From Desertimonas sp963772825 (lineage in GTDB: Bacteria; Actinomycetota; Acidimicrobiia; Acidimicrobiales; Ilumatobacteraceae), in contig CAVYYX010000012.1 of assembly GCA_963772825.1 (NCBI GenBank), forward strand, positions 1 through 64,000: a stretch of 64,000 nt of DNA, in the 5' to 3' direction. The position numbers and the translations under genes were made by a program. Of the stretch, positions 28,201-36,902 are shown piece after piece. The notes below the pieces were generated by a model. That model was given only the letters and a program-made list of their open reading frames with translations. It was not told where the DNA came from and searched no databases. Every line of letters begins with the position of its first letter. The first letter of the stretch is position 1.

Positions 28201-29202
28201 CCGCCGATCCAATGAGCGTCAGCCGGATGACGACGCCGCAGCTGCGGACGCTCGCCCGCGCCACAACGTCGATCCCCGGTAGCGGCGATGCGCTGATCGA
28301 ACTCGTCGCCCGCAAGCCGCGAGGGCTCGATCGGTTTCTGCAGGAACTCGCTGTCGACGAGCGGATCGACCAGTCGCTACGCCTTCAGGCCGTGACCACA
28401 CTTGGGCGCAGCACGTCGCCGTCGTCACTCCAAGGTTTGCCGCGCAGCGCTCACGGTGGACGACCCGGACGTCGAGCAGCGGGCAATCGAGCGGCTCGGC
28501 AAGGTCGGAACGGCGGACGACATCGAACTCCTCCGCCGGCGCCGCAGCGGCAACCGGACGACGCAACGGGTGCTGCGCACTGCCAAGTCGTTTCTCTCGT
28601 ACCGTCATCGGCTCGGCACCTACCGCATCGACGCCCCGAAGAACCGGATCGCCGCCGCCGACGACGCAGCAGACCCGATCCGAACGACGACACCGACGAG
28701 CAAGATGATCGACCGCATCGAGCTGGCCGCACCGCCGGTGCCCGGCATCAACCTCGTACCGACCCCACTGCGACGGCTGGTGTGCGGCGGCGGCGAGTAC
28801 GCCCTGATGTGGAACAGCGAGTTCGCCGGCGCCGCGGCGGCAACGCTCGCCGACCAGCAGGGAATCCCCGCCGTGCTCGTCGAGTTCAACAACGAGACCG
28901 GTGTCTACTCGCCCGGCTACTACCTGTTCGCCGACCCCACGGGCCACGGCCGGGTGCGGCTCGCCGGGTTACGGGGATCCGGGCACGTAGGACTGGTCGG
29001 CAGCGCAACAATCGACGCCGACCAGCTTCGATTCGAGATCAACGCCACCGAGACACCCATCGAGCATCCGCTCACCGTCAGCGGAAGCTACGACCTCGAC
29101 AGCGCGGCCGTCCGCTTCGAGGTCGCCAACGTCGAGTCTCGCTTTAGTCAGACCCAACAACGACGACGCGAGCGGCCGCGCCTCGTTCGGCAGCCTTCGT
29201 AG
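28197..29202 (+). pseudogene. Third cassette protein: HEAT-like N-part, unknown C-part, one frameshift
   Basis: GTG at 28197 overlaps the protease stop. The first frame reads RMTTPQLRTLARATT, RGLDRFLQELAVDERI and RLQAVTTLGRS to about 28440; the second continues RAALTVDDPDVEQRAIERLGKVG. The join (one extra C) gives a HEAT-like helical repeat part of about 125 residues. The rest (about 200 residues, with ALMWNSEFAGAAAATLADQQ and HVGLVGSATIDADQLRFEIN) resembles a beta-rich domain that I cannot assign. The reading ends QTQQRRRERPRLVRQPS. The linked position with the repeat protein and protease suggests a shared role. Confidence 0.6.
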
Positions 29203-29431
29203 TACGGCGTCCAAGAGTGCGGCACGGGCCGGCCGTCCACATTCACCCGATCCGTTCCGTGGCGTTCGTTGAGGCGGCTAATCGCCTCCAGGGTGGTTCA
29301 GGTGCAGCAACCTGGCGCCAGCGTCTGGGCACCGGCACATCTCAGGATTTCGGTGGCGTGTGCTCGCGTGGCGCGCCCGTGACAGAGTCTGGATCGCCAC
29401 CGAGGTGCGGTGGCGAGAAAGGGGAGTAGTC

Positions 29432-30109
29432 ATGAGGATCGCATTGGTGCATGGTGCGTGGGCGGATGGTTCGTCCTGGGCGGCGGTGATCCGCCGTCTG
29501 CAGGCGGCCGGTCACGACGTGATCGCTCCCCAGCTCCCACACACTTCGTTGGCGGACAACGTCGCCAAGCTGCGCCACGTCCTGACGTTGCGGGCCGAGC
29601 CGACACTGGTCGTGGGGCACTCCTACGGCTGTCAGGTCATGACCGCGCTCGGAACGGACGCACCGAACGTCGTTGGGTTGGTGTACCTGGCCGGGTTCGG
29701 CCTCGATGAGGGCGAGTCCCTCGGTGCGTTGCTCGGCCAGGGTCCTCCGACGCCCGCCATCGCCAAGTTCCAAATCGACGATCAGGGCTTCGCCTGGCTG
29801 CCGGAGGACGCCTTCCTTCAGCATTTCGCTCCTGACGTCGACCCGGTTGAGGCCCGCGTGATGTTCGCCGTCCAGCAGCCTCTGGCTGCTTCAACACTCG
29901 AGGACGTGATGACGACGCCGGCATGGAAGACGTTGCCGACTTGGTTCGCCGTCGCCCAGCACGACGAGGTCATCCCTGCTGATGCCGAGCGGCTGTTCGC
30001 GCAGCGGATGGGCGCGACCACCGTCGAGTTGGACTCGAGCCACGTCGTGATGATCTCGCACCCCGACGAGGTGACGACCCTCATCCTGTCAGCCGTCGAC
30101 GCGGTGTAG
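29432..30109 (+). CDS. Alpha/beta hydrolase
   Basis: 225 residues. Begins RIALVHGAWADGSSW (oxyanion HG), with the nucleophile elbow VVGHSYGCQV (Ser), the acid in VAQHDEVIP and the histidine in DSSHVVMISHPDEV. This matches the esterase/hydrolase subfamily related to salicylate and aryl-ester hydrolases. The ATG at 29432 is preceded by GGGGAG. Upstream in-frame sequence is not homologous. A single-gene unit. Confidence 0.87.
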   Translation: MRIALVHGAWADGSSWAAVIRRLQAAGHDVIAPQLPHTSLADNVAKLRHVLTLRAEPTLVVGHSYGCQVMTALGTDAPNVVGLVYLAGFGLDEGESLGALLGQGPPTPAIAKFQIDDQGFAWLPEDAFLQHFAPDVDPVEARVMFAVQQPLAASTLEDVMTTPAWKTLPTWFAVAQHDEVIPADAERLFAQRMGATTVELDSSHVVMISHPDEVTTLILSAVDAV

Positions 30110-30238
30110 CGACGAGCCCATCGCCGCCGCGACTGCCGACGACGACGGATGATGACGTCACCAGGAGGTTGCGGGGCCGATCCGGACTCCTGACCAACGG
30201 CTACGAGTCTTCGTCAGCTCGACGCTGGCGCAGCTCGC

Positions 30239-30538
30239 TCAGGGGCGGACGATGTCGGCGTCGACGATGTCTGTCTCGTCTGGCCGGGGAACCGCCGAGA
30301 TGGGTTGCCCATCGGGCTCGAGGAAGATGCACTCGCCAGGGCAGCGTTCGACAGCATCGATGGCGGCTCGTTCGTAGCGGCGCGGCACGGCGACGCTTGG
30401 GCTGTCGGGGTCAGTCATCACCGTCATCCCGTCGCGGACGTAGCCGATGCCGTCATCGAGCACGATGAACAGCTCGGGACAGTGGTCGACGCACCTCCCG
30501 GCGCCCGTGCAGCAGTCCTGATCGATCCAGACTCGCAT
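30239..30538 (-). CDS. Small ferredoxin
   Basis: 99 residues. Cluster ligands are in DCCTGAGRCVDHCPELF and VERCPGECIF. The short C-x5-C spacing and distant CP are those of actinobacterial single-cluster ferredoxins that serve cytochrome P450s; because the third cysteine (HCP) is present, a [4Fe-4S] rather than [3Fe-4S] cluster is possible. An acidic tail (DETDIVDADIVRP) follows. GAGGAGGTG precedes the ATG at 30538. No P450 gene is next to it in this window. Confidence 0.87.
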   Translation of the reverse strand: MRVWIDQDCCTGAGRCVDHCPELFIVLDDGIGYVRDGMTVMTDPDSPSVAVPRRYERAAIDAVERCPGECIFLEPDGQPISAVPRPDETDIVDADIVRP

Positions 30539-30702
30539 CGTCAGCACCTCCTCGCCACGCTCCGATCGTACGGACCTCCAGGACGGCGACCTGGACGAAT
30601 TCTGGAGCTCAGCCACGCCCGACTCTGCATCGATGTCGCTTTGAGACTGTCATCAGTCAGGGACGGGTACGTCATGTCGCAGAGAAGGCGAAGAGGTTGA
30701 TC

Positions 30703-30939
30703 GTGGCGAAGCTTTCAGCGAAGAAGCGGGCCGAGCTCAAACCGTCGCAGTTCGGGTTGCCTGAGAAGGCTCGTACCGAGGAGGCCCGCAAGGAATCCGG
30801 GAACTACCCGATGCCCGACAAGGGTCACGCCATCAGCGCGGTGCGTCTCGCCAAGAAGAACCGCAAGGACGGCAACCTGTCGACGAAGGACTACAAGCGC
30901 ATCTCTCGTAAGGCGAGCAAAATCCTCAAGGGCGACTAG
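30703..30939 (+). CDS. Small basic protein, DUF6582-like
   Basis: 78 residues from a GTG at 30703: rich in Lys and Arg, with PSQFGLPEKARTEEARKESG, YPMPDKGHAISAVRLAKKN and a C-terminal KDYKRISRKASKIL. This pattern occurs in small proteins of actinobacteria and their phages. Probably nucleic-acid binding; inference only. It is divergent from the ferredoxin. Confidence 0.65.
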   Translation: MAKLSAKKRAELKPSQFGLPEKARTEEARKESGNYPMPDKGHAISAVRLAKKNRKDGNLSTKDYKRISRKASKILKGD

Positions 30940-31061
30940 CAGCACGCTCGAGACGAGGCCTCAACCTTGGGACGGAAATTGACGCCGAACAGCGCACCAG
31001 ACCGACCGAATCGCCGTTCGGTCGCCGCCGCCGCATCTGGGCGCGATCCGTCTGATCCCGT

Positions 31062-31108
31062 ATCTGGGCGCGATCTGTCTGGACACTCCAGACAGATCGT
31101 GCCCAGAT
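31062..31108. repeat. 47-bp near-perfect palindrome, copy 1
   Basis: Arms ATCTGGGCGCGATCTGTCTG... and their complement pair at 21 of 22 positions around a 3-base centre. A direct half copy (ATCTGGGCGCGATCCGTCTG) lies at 31035-31054. The palindrome is followed by CTCGGCGACCGTG, a flank also present after the second copy at 52477-52523. It sits in a 380-base gap (30940-31319) that has no other recognisable content. It could be a REP-like or MITE-like unit. Confidence 0.8.
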
Positions 31109-31319
31109 CTCGGCGACCGTGGACGTCGCCACTGGCATGCGATCACTCGAATGCATCGCGGCGGAGCTGGCGGACCTGGCGCACGATTCGGACATCGCGA
31201 TCCGAATCGCCAAGGGACCCAGGCGCGGTGGTCGAGCAGCGGTCCGACACCGCAACGACGCCCGCGTCGTGCGCTGACATTCCCGCGTCGGCGCGCTCCT
31301 GTGCCCGCGACTGGCCGGC

Positions 31320-31655
31320 TCAGGACTCCGGGTCGTTCATGAACTGCCACACTTCGTGCGGGCACCGGCAGCACACGGCGAAGCGTGCGGCCCACTCCAG
31401 TGCAGCGTCCGCGGGAGCTCAAGGACGGAGAACGGGCTGGAGAGCCGCTCGTTCCCGGGTAGGCACACTCGAGGACGATGACGTCGCCTCGACGCGGACC
31501 GGGGCCACGCTCTCGTCGATCCCACCGCCGAACACCCAGACGCCGGCGTCCTTGGCCTGCTGGGCGACGGCGTGTGTCTCCCGGCCGACGAGCTCCCACT
31601 CGTCGTCGGCGACCTCCATCGCGCGGCTGGGGAACGAGATCAGGTACTTGGTCAT
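31320..31655 (-). pseudogene. YCII-related protein, three or more frameshifts
   Basis: Begins MTKYLISFPSRAMEVADDEW and shows QQAKDAGVWVFGGGIDESVAP, then breaks. Other frames restore the end: FSVLELP, then DAALEWAARFAVCCRCPHEVWQF and a stop at 31320. About 110 residues after repair, the size of the small YCII-related family that often pairs with ECF sigma factors. No such sigma gene is adjacent. At least three frame changes within 340 bases. Confidence 0.7.
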
Positions 31656-32042
31656 CCAGGGGCTCCTCGGGTGCACGGACTGGTTCGTCCGGAGGACTGA
31701 CACGGCTCGCCTCCGGAAATCATCGGTAGTCGTGCCCGCGTCAGCGGGAGTCGCAGTCCGGCCTGCCCTCGAACGACGTGCACCTCACGTGACCGTATGC
31801 ATCCGAGATCGCCGGCTCCGGGGTTGTCGGCCGACCCGCGCAGCGATCGCTTGCTGTGGCGAAAGCGCGCCGAACGTTCGCACCGAATGCTGCGCAGCGT
31901 GGCGAGCCACGAGAGAACGCTGGCATCACCGTGCGGGCGGAGGTCGTGCAGCGCGTGGAGTCGGGTACGGGACATACACAAGGTAAAGTTCAAGACACAA
32001 GAGTAGATCAGCTAGATTCGAGGCTGCCGTCGAGACATGAGC
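31656..32042. other. Gap with no gene recognised
   Basis: About 390 bases between the YCII remnant and the ATPase. Several short frames but none with family features. The stretch near 31970-32040 is visibly lower in GC than the surroundings, which may mark a promoter or a junction. Confidence 0.4.
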
Positions 32043-32522
32043 TCAATATGAATCTGGTGGTGGATCGAACAACGCCAGCTCTGCAGCATCGGGGGGCTGG
32101 AAGATGGCTAGCCACTCGTCGAGGTCGGTGCGACCGATCGGTTCGTTGTCCCAGGGTGGCGCCGAGTTCCGTGCCTCGATGCGCCGCCAGAGTTCGTCGG
32201 TAGGCACTTCGACGTAGTGCAATTCGACGCCGACACCAAGGCCACGAGCGACTGCTCGCATCTCGTCACGTTCGATCTGCGCCCAGAGCTAAAAATCGAG
32301 CACGACGCTCAGGCCGAGGCTGAGGATCTCTTGGGCCAGGCGCCAGAGTTCCTGTTCGATCTTCTCCCCGGTGGATCTGTCCCACGGACTCGAGCCAAGG
32401 GCCCACAACCACTCATCCTTCGTGAGCCGCACGGCGCTCCGCTCCGTGGCTAGCTGCCTTGCAAGTGTGCTCTTACCCGCCCCGAGCAACCCGCAAGTGA
32501 GAATCAGTAAAGCCTCGCTCAA
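32043..32522 (-). pseudogene. P-loop kinase/ATPase with an in-frame amber stop
   Basis: The N-terminal part reads LTCGLLGAGKSTLARQLA (Walker A GAGKST) and LTKDEWLWALG; after VVLDF a TAG at 32289-32291 ends the frame. The same frame resumes directly with RAVARGLGVGVELHYVEVPTDELWRRIEARN to a stop at 32043. The family continues across this point, normally with an FGLW-type sequence, so a substitution made the stop. Family: zeta-toxin-like/AAA P-loop kinases of unknown substrate. It is either an inactive gene or, less likely, a read-through product. Confidence 0.75.
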
Positions 32523-32595
32523 GGTAAATTACGATGACATGCCGAGCGGAGGCCGCCCACATCGGCATCGGGGGCTCCGTCACGGGCATTCGGTG

Positions 32596-33003
32596 CTAGC
32601 TGTGCAGCTGCTCGAGGAGTGCTCGAACTCTGTTGTCGATCTCGTCACGGATGCTGCGCACGGCATCGAGCGGTTGCCCGGCCGGGTCATCGAGCTCCCA
32701 GTCTTCGTATCGCTTGCCGGGGTAGTACGGGCAGGTGTCACCGCAGCCCATCGTGATGACAATGTCGGAGGCTGCAACCGACTCATCGGTGAGACGCTTG
32801 GGGATTGCCCGGTTGGTACTGAGGTCGATGCCGATCTCTCGCATCGCGGTGACGACGGTGGGGTTGATCGTGTCGGCGGGGGCGGTGCCTGCGGAACGCA
32901 CGACGACGTTGTCTCCGGCGTAGTGGGTGAGGAGGGCGGCGGCCATCTGTGAACGCCCGGCGTTGTGGACGCACACGAACAGCACCTCGGGACGTTCAGA
33001 CAT
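32596..33003 (-). CDS. arsC: Arsenate reductase, low-molecular-weight phosphatase type
   Basis: 135 residues. The active loop VCVHNAGRSQMA has the nucleophilic Cys and the Arg of the phosphatase fold; DIVITMGCGDTCPYYPGK contains the two later cysteines of the thiol relay, with the DWELDDPAG end. It reduces arsenate to arsenite in the cytoplasm using mycothiol/mycoredoxin or thioredoxin. The start overlaps the aquaporin stop by eight bases with GGAG upstream. Last gene of arsI-aquaporin-arsC. Confidence 0.93.
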   Translation of the reverse strand: MSERPEVLFVCVHNAGRSQMAAALLTHYAGDNVVVRSAGTAPADTINPTVVTAMREIGIDLSTNRAIPKRLTDESVAASDIVITMGCGDTCPYYPGKRYEDWELDDPAGQPLDAVRSIRDEIDNRVRALLEQLHS

Positions 33004-33716
33004 GATCGATCTCCGGAGTTGTTGTCGGGTAGAGCACGCTGATCAGTACGAGTGCGATGGCGGTGCCGATGAGTTGCATGACGATGAACATCGGCACCGA
33101 GGATGGCGTGATTCCGGCGAAGCTGTCCGAGAGCATGCGGGCGATTGTGAGTGCGGGGTTGGCGAAGCTGGTTGAGGAGGTGAACCAAGACGCGCCAGCG
33201 ATCCAGAGCCCAACCGCGTACGGCGACGGCGTTGGCGCGACCGGTGCGTAGGCAGCCATAGATCACGAGCAGCAGACCTGCTGTGGCGACGACTTCTGAC
33301 AGCCACAGGGCACCCGAGGACCGGTCCTGCGTGGACAGTTCGATGGCGGGCAGGTCGAACATCAGGTTGGCAAGAATCGCTCCGGCGCAGCCGCCGAGAA
33401 CCTGTGCGACGACGTGGACACCGGCGTCGACGGTGGTGATCGTGCCGTGTGCGCGGGCAACGAGTGTCACGGCGGGGTTGAAGTGGGCACCCGACAGGGA
33501 ACCGAAGATCAGGATCAACGCGATCAGCGCCGCGCCGGTCGCGGCGGCATTCTCCAACAGTTGCAGCCCAACATCGGAGGGCGACAGGCGCTCGGCCATG
33601 ATTCCGGACCCGACCACGGCGACGACGAGCAGGCCGGTGCCGAGCGTCTCGGCGACGATGCGAGGCAGTCGCTCACCGCCCCGGTACTGCTCGTTCAGGC
33701 GTCGGCGGGACAGCAT
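32996..33716 (-). pseudogene. Aquaporin (MIP family), one frameshift
   Basis: A six-helix channel. The first half shows IVAETLGTGLLVVAVVGSG and the NPA motif GAHFNPAV; the second, one frame over, shows GLWIAGASWFTSSTSFANPALT (second NPA). A single extra G near 33217 (AVA then YAVGLWI) explains the break. Between arsI and arsC it would conduct arsenite out of the cell, as known for arsenic-linked aquaglyceroporins. The start at 33716 overlaps the arsI end by 22 bases; this choice is uncertain. Confidence 0.87.
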
Positions 33717-34105
33717 GCATCGTCGGTCCCGCATGCCATCGCAGGCGCGTCGGCGAGCACGGTGTAGAACTCCCAGGCGTTCTCGGGTCCCTTGACCCAG
33801 GTCTTGTCCTGCACTGCGAAACAACAGGACACGTTGTCTTGGACGTGCTGGTCGAACCCCAGTTGGTGAGCGCGGGCGATGACGGCGGCGACCTCGTCGG
33901 TGGTCTCGACTTCGACGCCGACGTGGTTCAGAGTCCCCGGCTCGCCGGCGTTGGCGAACAGCACCAGCTTGAGAGGCGGATCGGCGATCGCGAAGTTGGC
34001 GTAGTCGTCGCGAATCTTGGCGGGCGGTGTCTGGAACAGCTTGGTGTAGAAGGCGATCGAGGCGTCGAGGTCATCGACGTTGAGGGCGAGTTGAACACGG
34101 GACAT
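33695..34105 (-). CDS. arsI: ArsI/CadI-type metal or arsenical resistance protein
   Basis: 136 residues. VOC fold: SRVQLALNVDDLDASIAFYTKLF, the conserved LNHVGVEVETTDEV, and NVSCCFAVQDKTWVKGPENAWEFY, with the vicinal Cys pair that distinguishes this group; the C-terminal tail has extra cysteines (ACGTDDACCP). ArsI breaks the carbon-arsenic bond of organic arsenicals; CadI is the cadmium-linked homologue. Arsenic genes around it favour ArsI. AGGAGG lies upstream. First gene of the operon, divergent from arsR. Confidence 0.9.
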   Translation of the reverse strand: MSRVQLALNVDDLDASIAFYTKLFQTPPAKIRDDYANFAIADPPLKLVLFANAGEPGTLNHVGVEVETTDEVAAVIARAHQLGFDQHVQDNVSCCFAVQDKTWVKGPENAWEFYTVLADAPAMACGTDDACCPADA

Positions 34106-34124
34106 GAGGAGCCTCCTGGTTTAC

Positions 34125-34140
34125 ATTGACGAATGTCGAT
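34125..34140. promoter_or_regulatory. Candidate ArsR operator 1
   Basis: ATTGACGAATGTCGAT is an imperfect inverted repeat (ATTGAC / GTCGAT, one mismatch, 4-base spacer) 20 bases upstream of the arsI start, in the gap between arsI and arsR. ArsR-family proteins bind such sites until metalloid binding releases them. Confidence 0.5.
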
Positions 34141-34187
34141 GCAGTGACGATACCGAGTAAATCGAGGACTGTCAATGGATTCTTTCG

Positions 34188-34199
34188 ATCAACGTCGAT
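34188..34199. promoter_or_regulatory. Candidate ArsR operator 2
   Basis: ATCAACGTCGAT, an imperfect palindrome related to the first site, 12 bases before the arsR start. The pair could control both directions. Confidence 0.45.
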
Positions 34200-34211
34200 A
34201 CAGTCGACACC

Positions 34212-34542
34212 ATGATCAAGGCTGCTGCCGTGCTCGATCCGATCGCTTGTTGCACACCGGTCCGTGTCGAGATGGTCGATGAGGCCACGGCTGAGATGTT
34301 GGCGCGGTCGCGCCGCCTGTCGATCCGATCCGCCTGCGACTGTTGAGTTGCATCGCCTCGCCGAGCGACGAGGTGTGTGCCTGTGACCTGATCGAACCGT
34401 CCGGGCGCTCACAGCCGACCGTCAGTCACCACATGAAGATCCTCGTTGATGCTGGACTCGTCACCCGTGAGAAGCGTGGATTGTGGTGTGGTACCGCCTC
34501 GTACCGGAACGCCTCGACGCACTCAGATCAGTGCTGCGCTGA
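34212..34542 (+). pseudogene. arsR: ArsR-family repressor, two frameshifts
   Basis: Begins MIKAAAVLDPIACCTPV, then breaks near 34315; another frame gives DPIRLRLLSCIASPSDEVCACDLIEPSGRSQPTVSHHMKIL (metal-site CAC and the winged helix), and a third frame from about 34490 gives WYRLVPERLDALRSVLR to a TGA at 34542. The family and start are certain; the protein as written is not functional. It is divergent from arsI across two operator-like sites. Confidence 0.83.
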
Positions 34543-34561
34543 CTGGCCTAGTTTCGAGTCT

Positions 34562-35083
34562 GTGGTCCGAACCGATCCCGATCTTCACGGCGATGAACTC
34601 ACGCTGCTCGTGCAGTTCCTGGACTTCCACCGGGCGACACTTGTGCAGAAGGTCGAGGGACTGTCGGTCGATCAGCTCCGAACCCGCGCCGTGCCAACTT
34701 CAGAGATCACGCTGGCCGGAGTGCTCAAGCACTTGGCGCTCGTCGAGGACGACTGGTTCCAGTCAAGGCTCTTCGGTCGCAGCGACATCGAGCCATGGGC
34801 GAGCGCGCCGTTCGACGATGACCACGATTGGGACTGGCACTCAGCCGTCGAGGACTCGCCGAACTACCTGCTTGACCTGTACAGCTCCGCCTGCGCCCGC
34901 AGCCGTGCTGCTGTCGCCGAAGCCGGTGGAAACCTCGAGCGAATGTCCGTAGAACCCGACCGCCGCACCGGCGGCCACTTCTCCCTACGCTGGATCCTGA
35001 TCCACATGATCGAAGAGACCGCCCGTCACAACGGTCACGTTGACCTGGTACGCGAGGCGATCGACGGCTCGACTGGCGAGTAG
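34562..35083 (+). CDS. DinB/DUF664-type protein
   Basis: 173 residues from a GTG at 34562. Four-helix pattern: ELTLLVQFLDFHRATLVQKVEGLS, GVLKHLALVEDDWF (metal His), and the C-terminal SLRWILIHMIEETARHNGHVDLVREAIDG (His pair). The family is probably a mycothiol/bacillithiol transferase. It lies 20 bases after the arsR end, so it may be co-transcribed, but has no known arsenic role. Confidence 0.82.
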   Translation: MVRTDPDLHGDELTLLVQFLDFHRATLVQKVEGLSVDQLRTRAVPTSEITLAGVLKHLALVEDDWFQSRLFGRSDIEPWASAPFDDDHDWDWHSAVEDSPNYLLDLYSSACARSRAAVAEAGGNLERMSVEPDRRTGGHFSLRWILIHMIEETARHNGHVDLVREAIDGSTGE

Positions 35084-35169
35084 CCAGCGCCGCAAGGCCG
35101 ACCACCGCCCGCGTCACCGTCGGGACCGCTCAAGCGTCGTTGCGCATCGGAGAGTGTTGAACTAGGTCG

Positions 35170-35640
35170 ATGCGCCTCGAGCCGCTCTACCGCATGGTGT
35201 TCAATTATCCCCACGAATGGAGCGTCGCCGTCGGCGCCGAAGGAACCGAGAGTCAGAATCTGTTCCTCGCCGAAGGTCGATGCGACGGGCGCATCAGCGG
35301 ACCGATGCGCGGAGCCAATCACCCTCGTCGCCGGGGAGACGGCACCTTCTGCCCGGACCTCCATGGCGTGATCTCCACCGACGACGGCGCCACGGTGCTG
35401 TTCCAGTGCGGCGGTTACGGTCGCACCTATCCCGTCGGCGCCCGCCAGATCGTGTGCTGGCTTACCCACGTGTGTGACGACGAGCGCTACCGCTGGCTGA
35501 ACGACGTCGTCTGTGTCGGCACGGGCGAGGTACGCCCCGCCGGGCTTGTCATCGACGTCGCCGAGCTGCTGTGGGAGCCCCCGCCATCGGACTGGGCAAC
35601 ACACCATGGCGCTCAGAACGAGTGGCCCGAACGACGATGA
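35170..35640 (+). CDS. DUF3237-like protein
   Basis: 156 residues. Pattern GRCDGRISGPMRGANHPRRRG, DLHGVISTDDGATVLFQCGGYG and WLTHVCDDERYRWLNDVVCVG is typical of the DUF3237 beta-barrel family. Function unknown. ATG at 35170. It closes the short rightward unit after the DinB gene. Confidence 0.7.
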   Translation: MRLEPLYRMVFNYPHEWSVAVGAEGTESQNLFLAEGRCDGRISGPMRGANHPRRRGDGTFCPDLHGVISTDDGATVLFQCGGYGRTYPVGARQIVCWLTHVCDDERYRWLNDVVCVGTGEVRPAGLVIDVAELLWEPPPSDWATHHGAQNEWPERR

Positions 35641-35826
35641 CTTGGCCGCCGCGACGCGCCGATCGGCATCTCCATCACCTAGACGTCGTCGGGACCCGAC
35701 GCGGTAGGCGCTCTCTGTGATCGCCGCGGCTGCGGCAGCGGTGATCCGGCAGTCACGGCGGCGAACTGCTCCCCGCCCAACGCCTCGGCGCTGGGTACAA
35801 CCCAGGCACGCGGCGTGGGCAGTTGA

Positions 35827-36003
35827 TCAGTCGTCGCCGACGCTCGACAGCCGGTAGTTGTCGCGGATGTAGTCCTCGGTCCAGAGGTACGTCGTCTGGA
35901 TAACCCACGCGCCGGTGCCGGCCTCCTGCAAGATCTCGATGTCGGGTACGTCATCCTCGCCGATCCATCGCTGGCCGGGTTCGATCCTCACGTCGTCGCT
36001 CAC
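35827..36003 (-). CDS. Very small acidic protein
   Basis: 58 residues from a GTG at 36003: RIEPGQRWIGEDDVPDIEIL and ETTYLWTEDY-like text (QTTYLWTEDYIRDNYR). Compact, probably folded; unknown. A longer reading to 36051 is possible. Weak ribosome site. Confidence 0.45.
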   Translation of the reverse strand: MSDDVRIEPGQRWIGEDDVPDIEILQEAGTGAWVIQTTYLWTEDYIRDNYRLSSVGDD

Positions 36004-36161
36004 GGCGCCAACGTATCCCGTTCCGGTCACCGCCGGCTGGGAAACGCGCATAAGTCGCAGCCGCGTGGACCGGCGTCGATGGTCGTAGCCGCCCGACGTC
36101 GAATCCTGTATGGCCCCGTTCGTCGGTGGGCAACAACCGCGGCGAACGCATGGAGGCGATC

Positions 36162-36902
36162 ATGAACGACCAAGCACCCGGCCCGGCGCTCCCGCCTGTA
36201 GTCGACAGAAAGACCTGGCAGGAGGCCCGAGAGGCACTGTTGGTCCGGGAGAAGGCGCACACCCGCGAAGGGGACGCGATCGCAGCGGCGCGGCGGCGGC
36301 TGCCGATGGTGGAGGTCGACGCCACCATCGAGGTCGTCGGTCCGGACGGACCGATCACGATCCTCGACGTCTTCGAAGGCCGCCAGCAGCTCATCGCGTA
36401 CTTCCACGCCTGGTGGCCCGACCGACCCGCCGCGGAGCAATGCGAGGGCTGCACGTTCTTCAACAGCCAGGTCCGCGAGCTGTCCTACATCCACTCCCGC
36501 GACGCCACGTACGCCACGCTCTGTAAAGGCCCGTACGAAGAAAGCGTCCGCTACCGGGACTTCATGGGCTTGGACATGCCGTGGTACTCGGTCGAGAAGA
36601 CGGCGGCGCAACTCCTGGAGGGTCGCGACTGGCAGCGCCACCACCTCGTCTGCTACGTCCGCGACGGCGAGCGGGTGTTCGAGACCTACTACACCGGCGG
36701 TCGCGGCGTCGAGATCATGGCCCCCACCCACGGGCTGTGGGACATGACCGTCTACGGACGCCAAGAGACGTGGGAGGACTCACCCGATGGCTGGCCCCAG
36801 CCCTGGGGTGACGCCAAGAACCCCGAAGTCTGGCGTACCAACGGACGCCCCATCGCCCAGTGGTCCCGCATCGAAGCCGGCCGCTCCGACGAGCTGACCT
36901 AA
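36162..36902 (+). CDS. DUF899 thioredoxin-like protein, second copy
   Basis: 246 residues. Same family as 14815-15540: VVDRKTWQEAREALLVREKAHTR, RRRLPMVEVDATIE, EQCEGCTFFNSQVRELSYIHSR and WEDSPDGWPQPWG. The ATG at 36162 follows GGAGG at good spacing; an ATG at 36150 is less likely. The motif has CEGC where the first copy has CSGC. Probably arose by gene duplication; different roles are possible. Confidence 0.85.
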   Translation: MNDQAPGPALPPVVDRKTWQEAREALLVREKAHTREGDAIAAARRRLPMVEVDATIEVVGPDGPITILDVFEGRQQLIAYFHAWWPDRPAAEQCEGCTFFNSQVRELSYIHSRDATYATLCKGPYEESVRYRDFMGLDMPWYSVEKTAAQLLEGRDWQRHHLVCYVRDGERVFETYYTGGRGVEIMAPTHGLWDMTVYGRQETWEDSPDGWPQPWGDAKNPEVWRTNGRPIAQWSRIEAGRSDELT

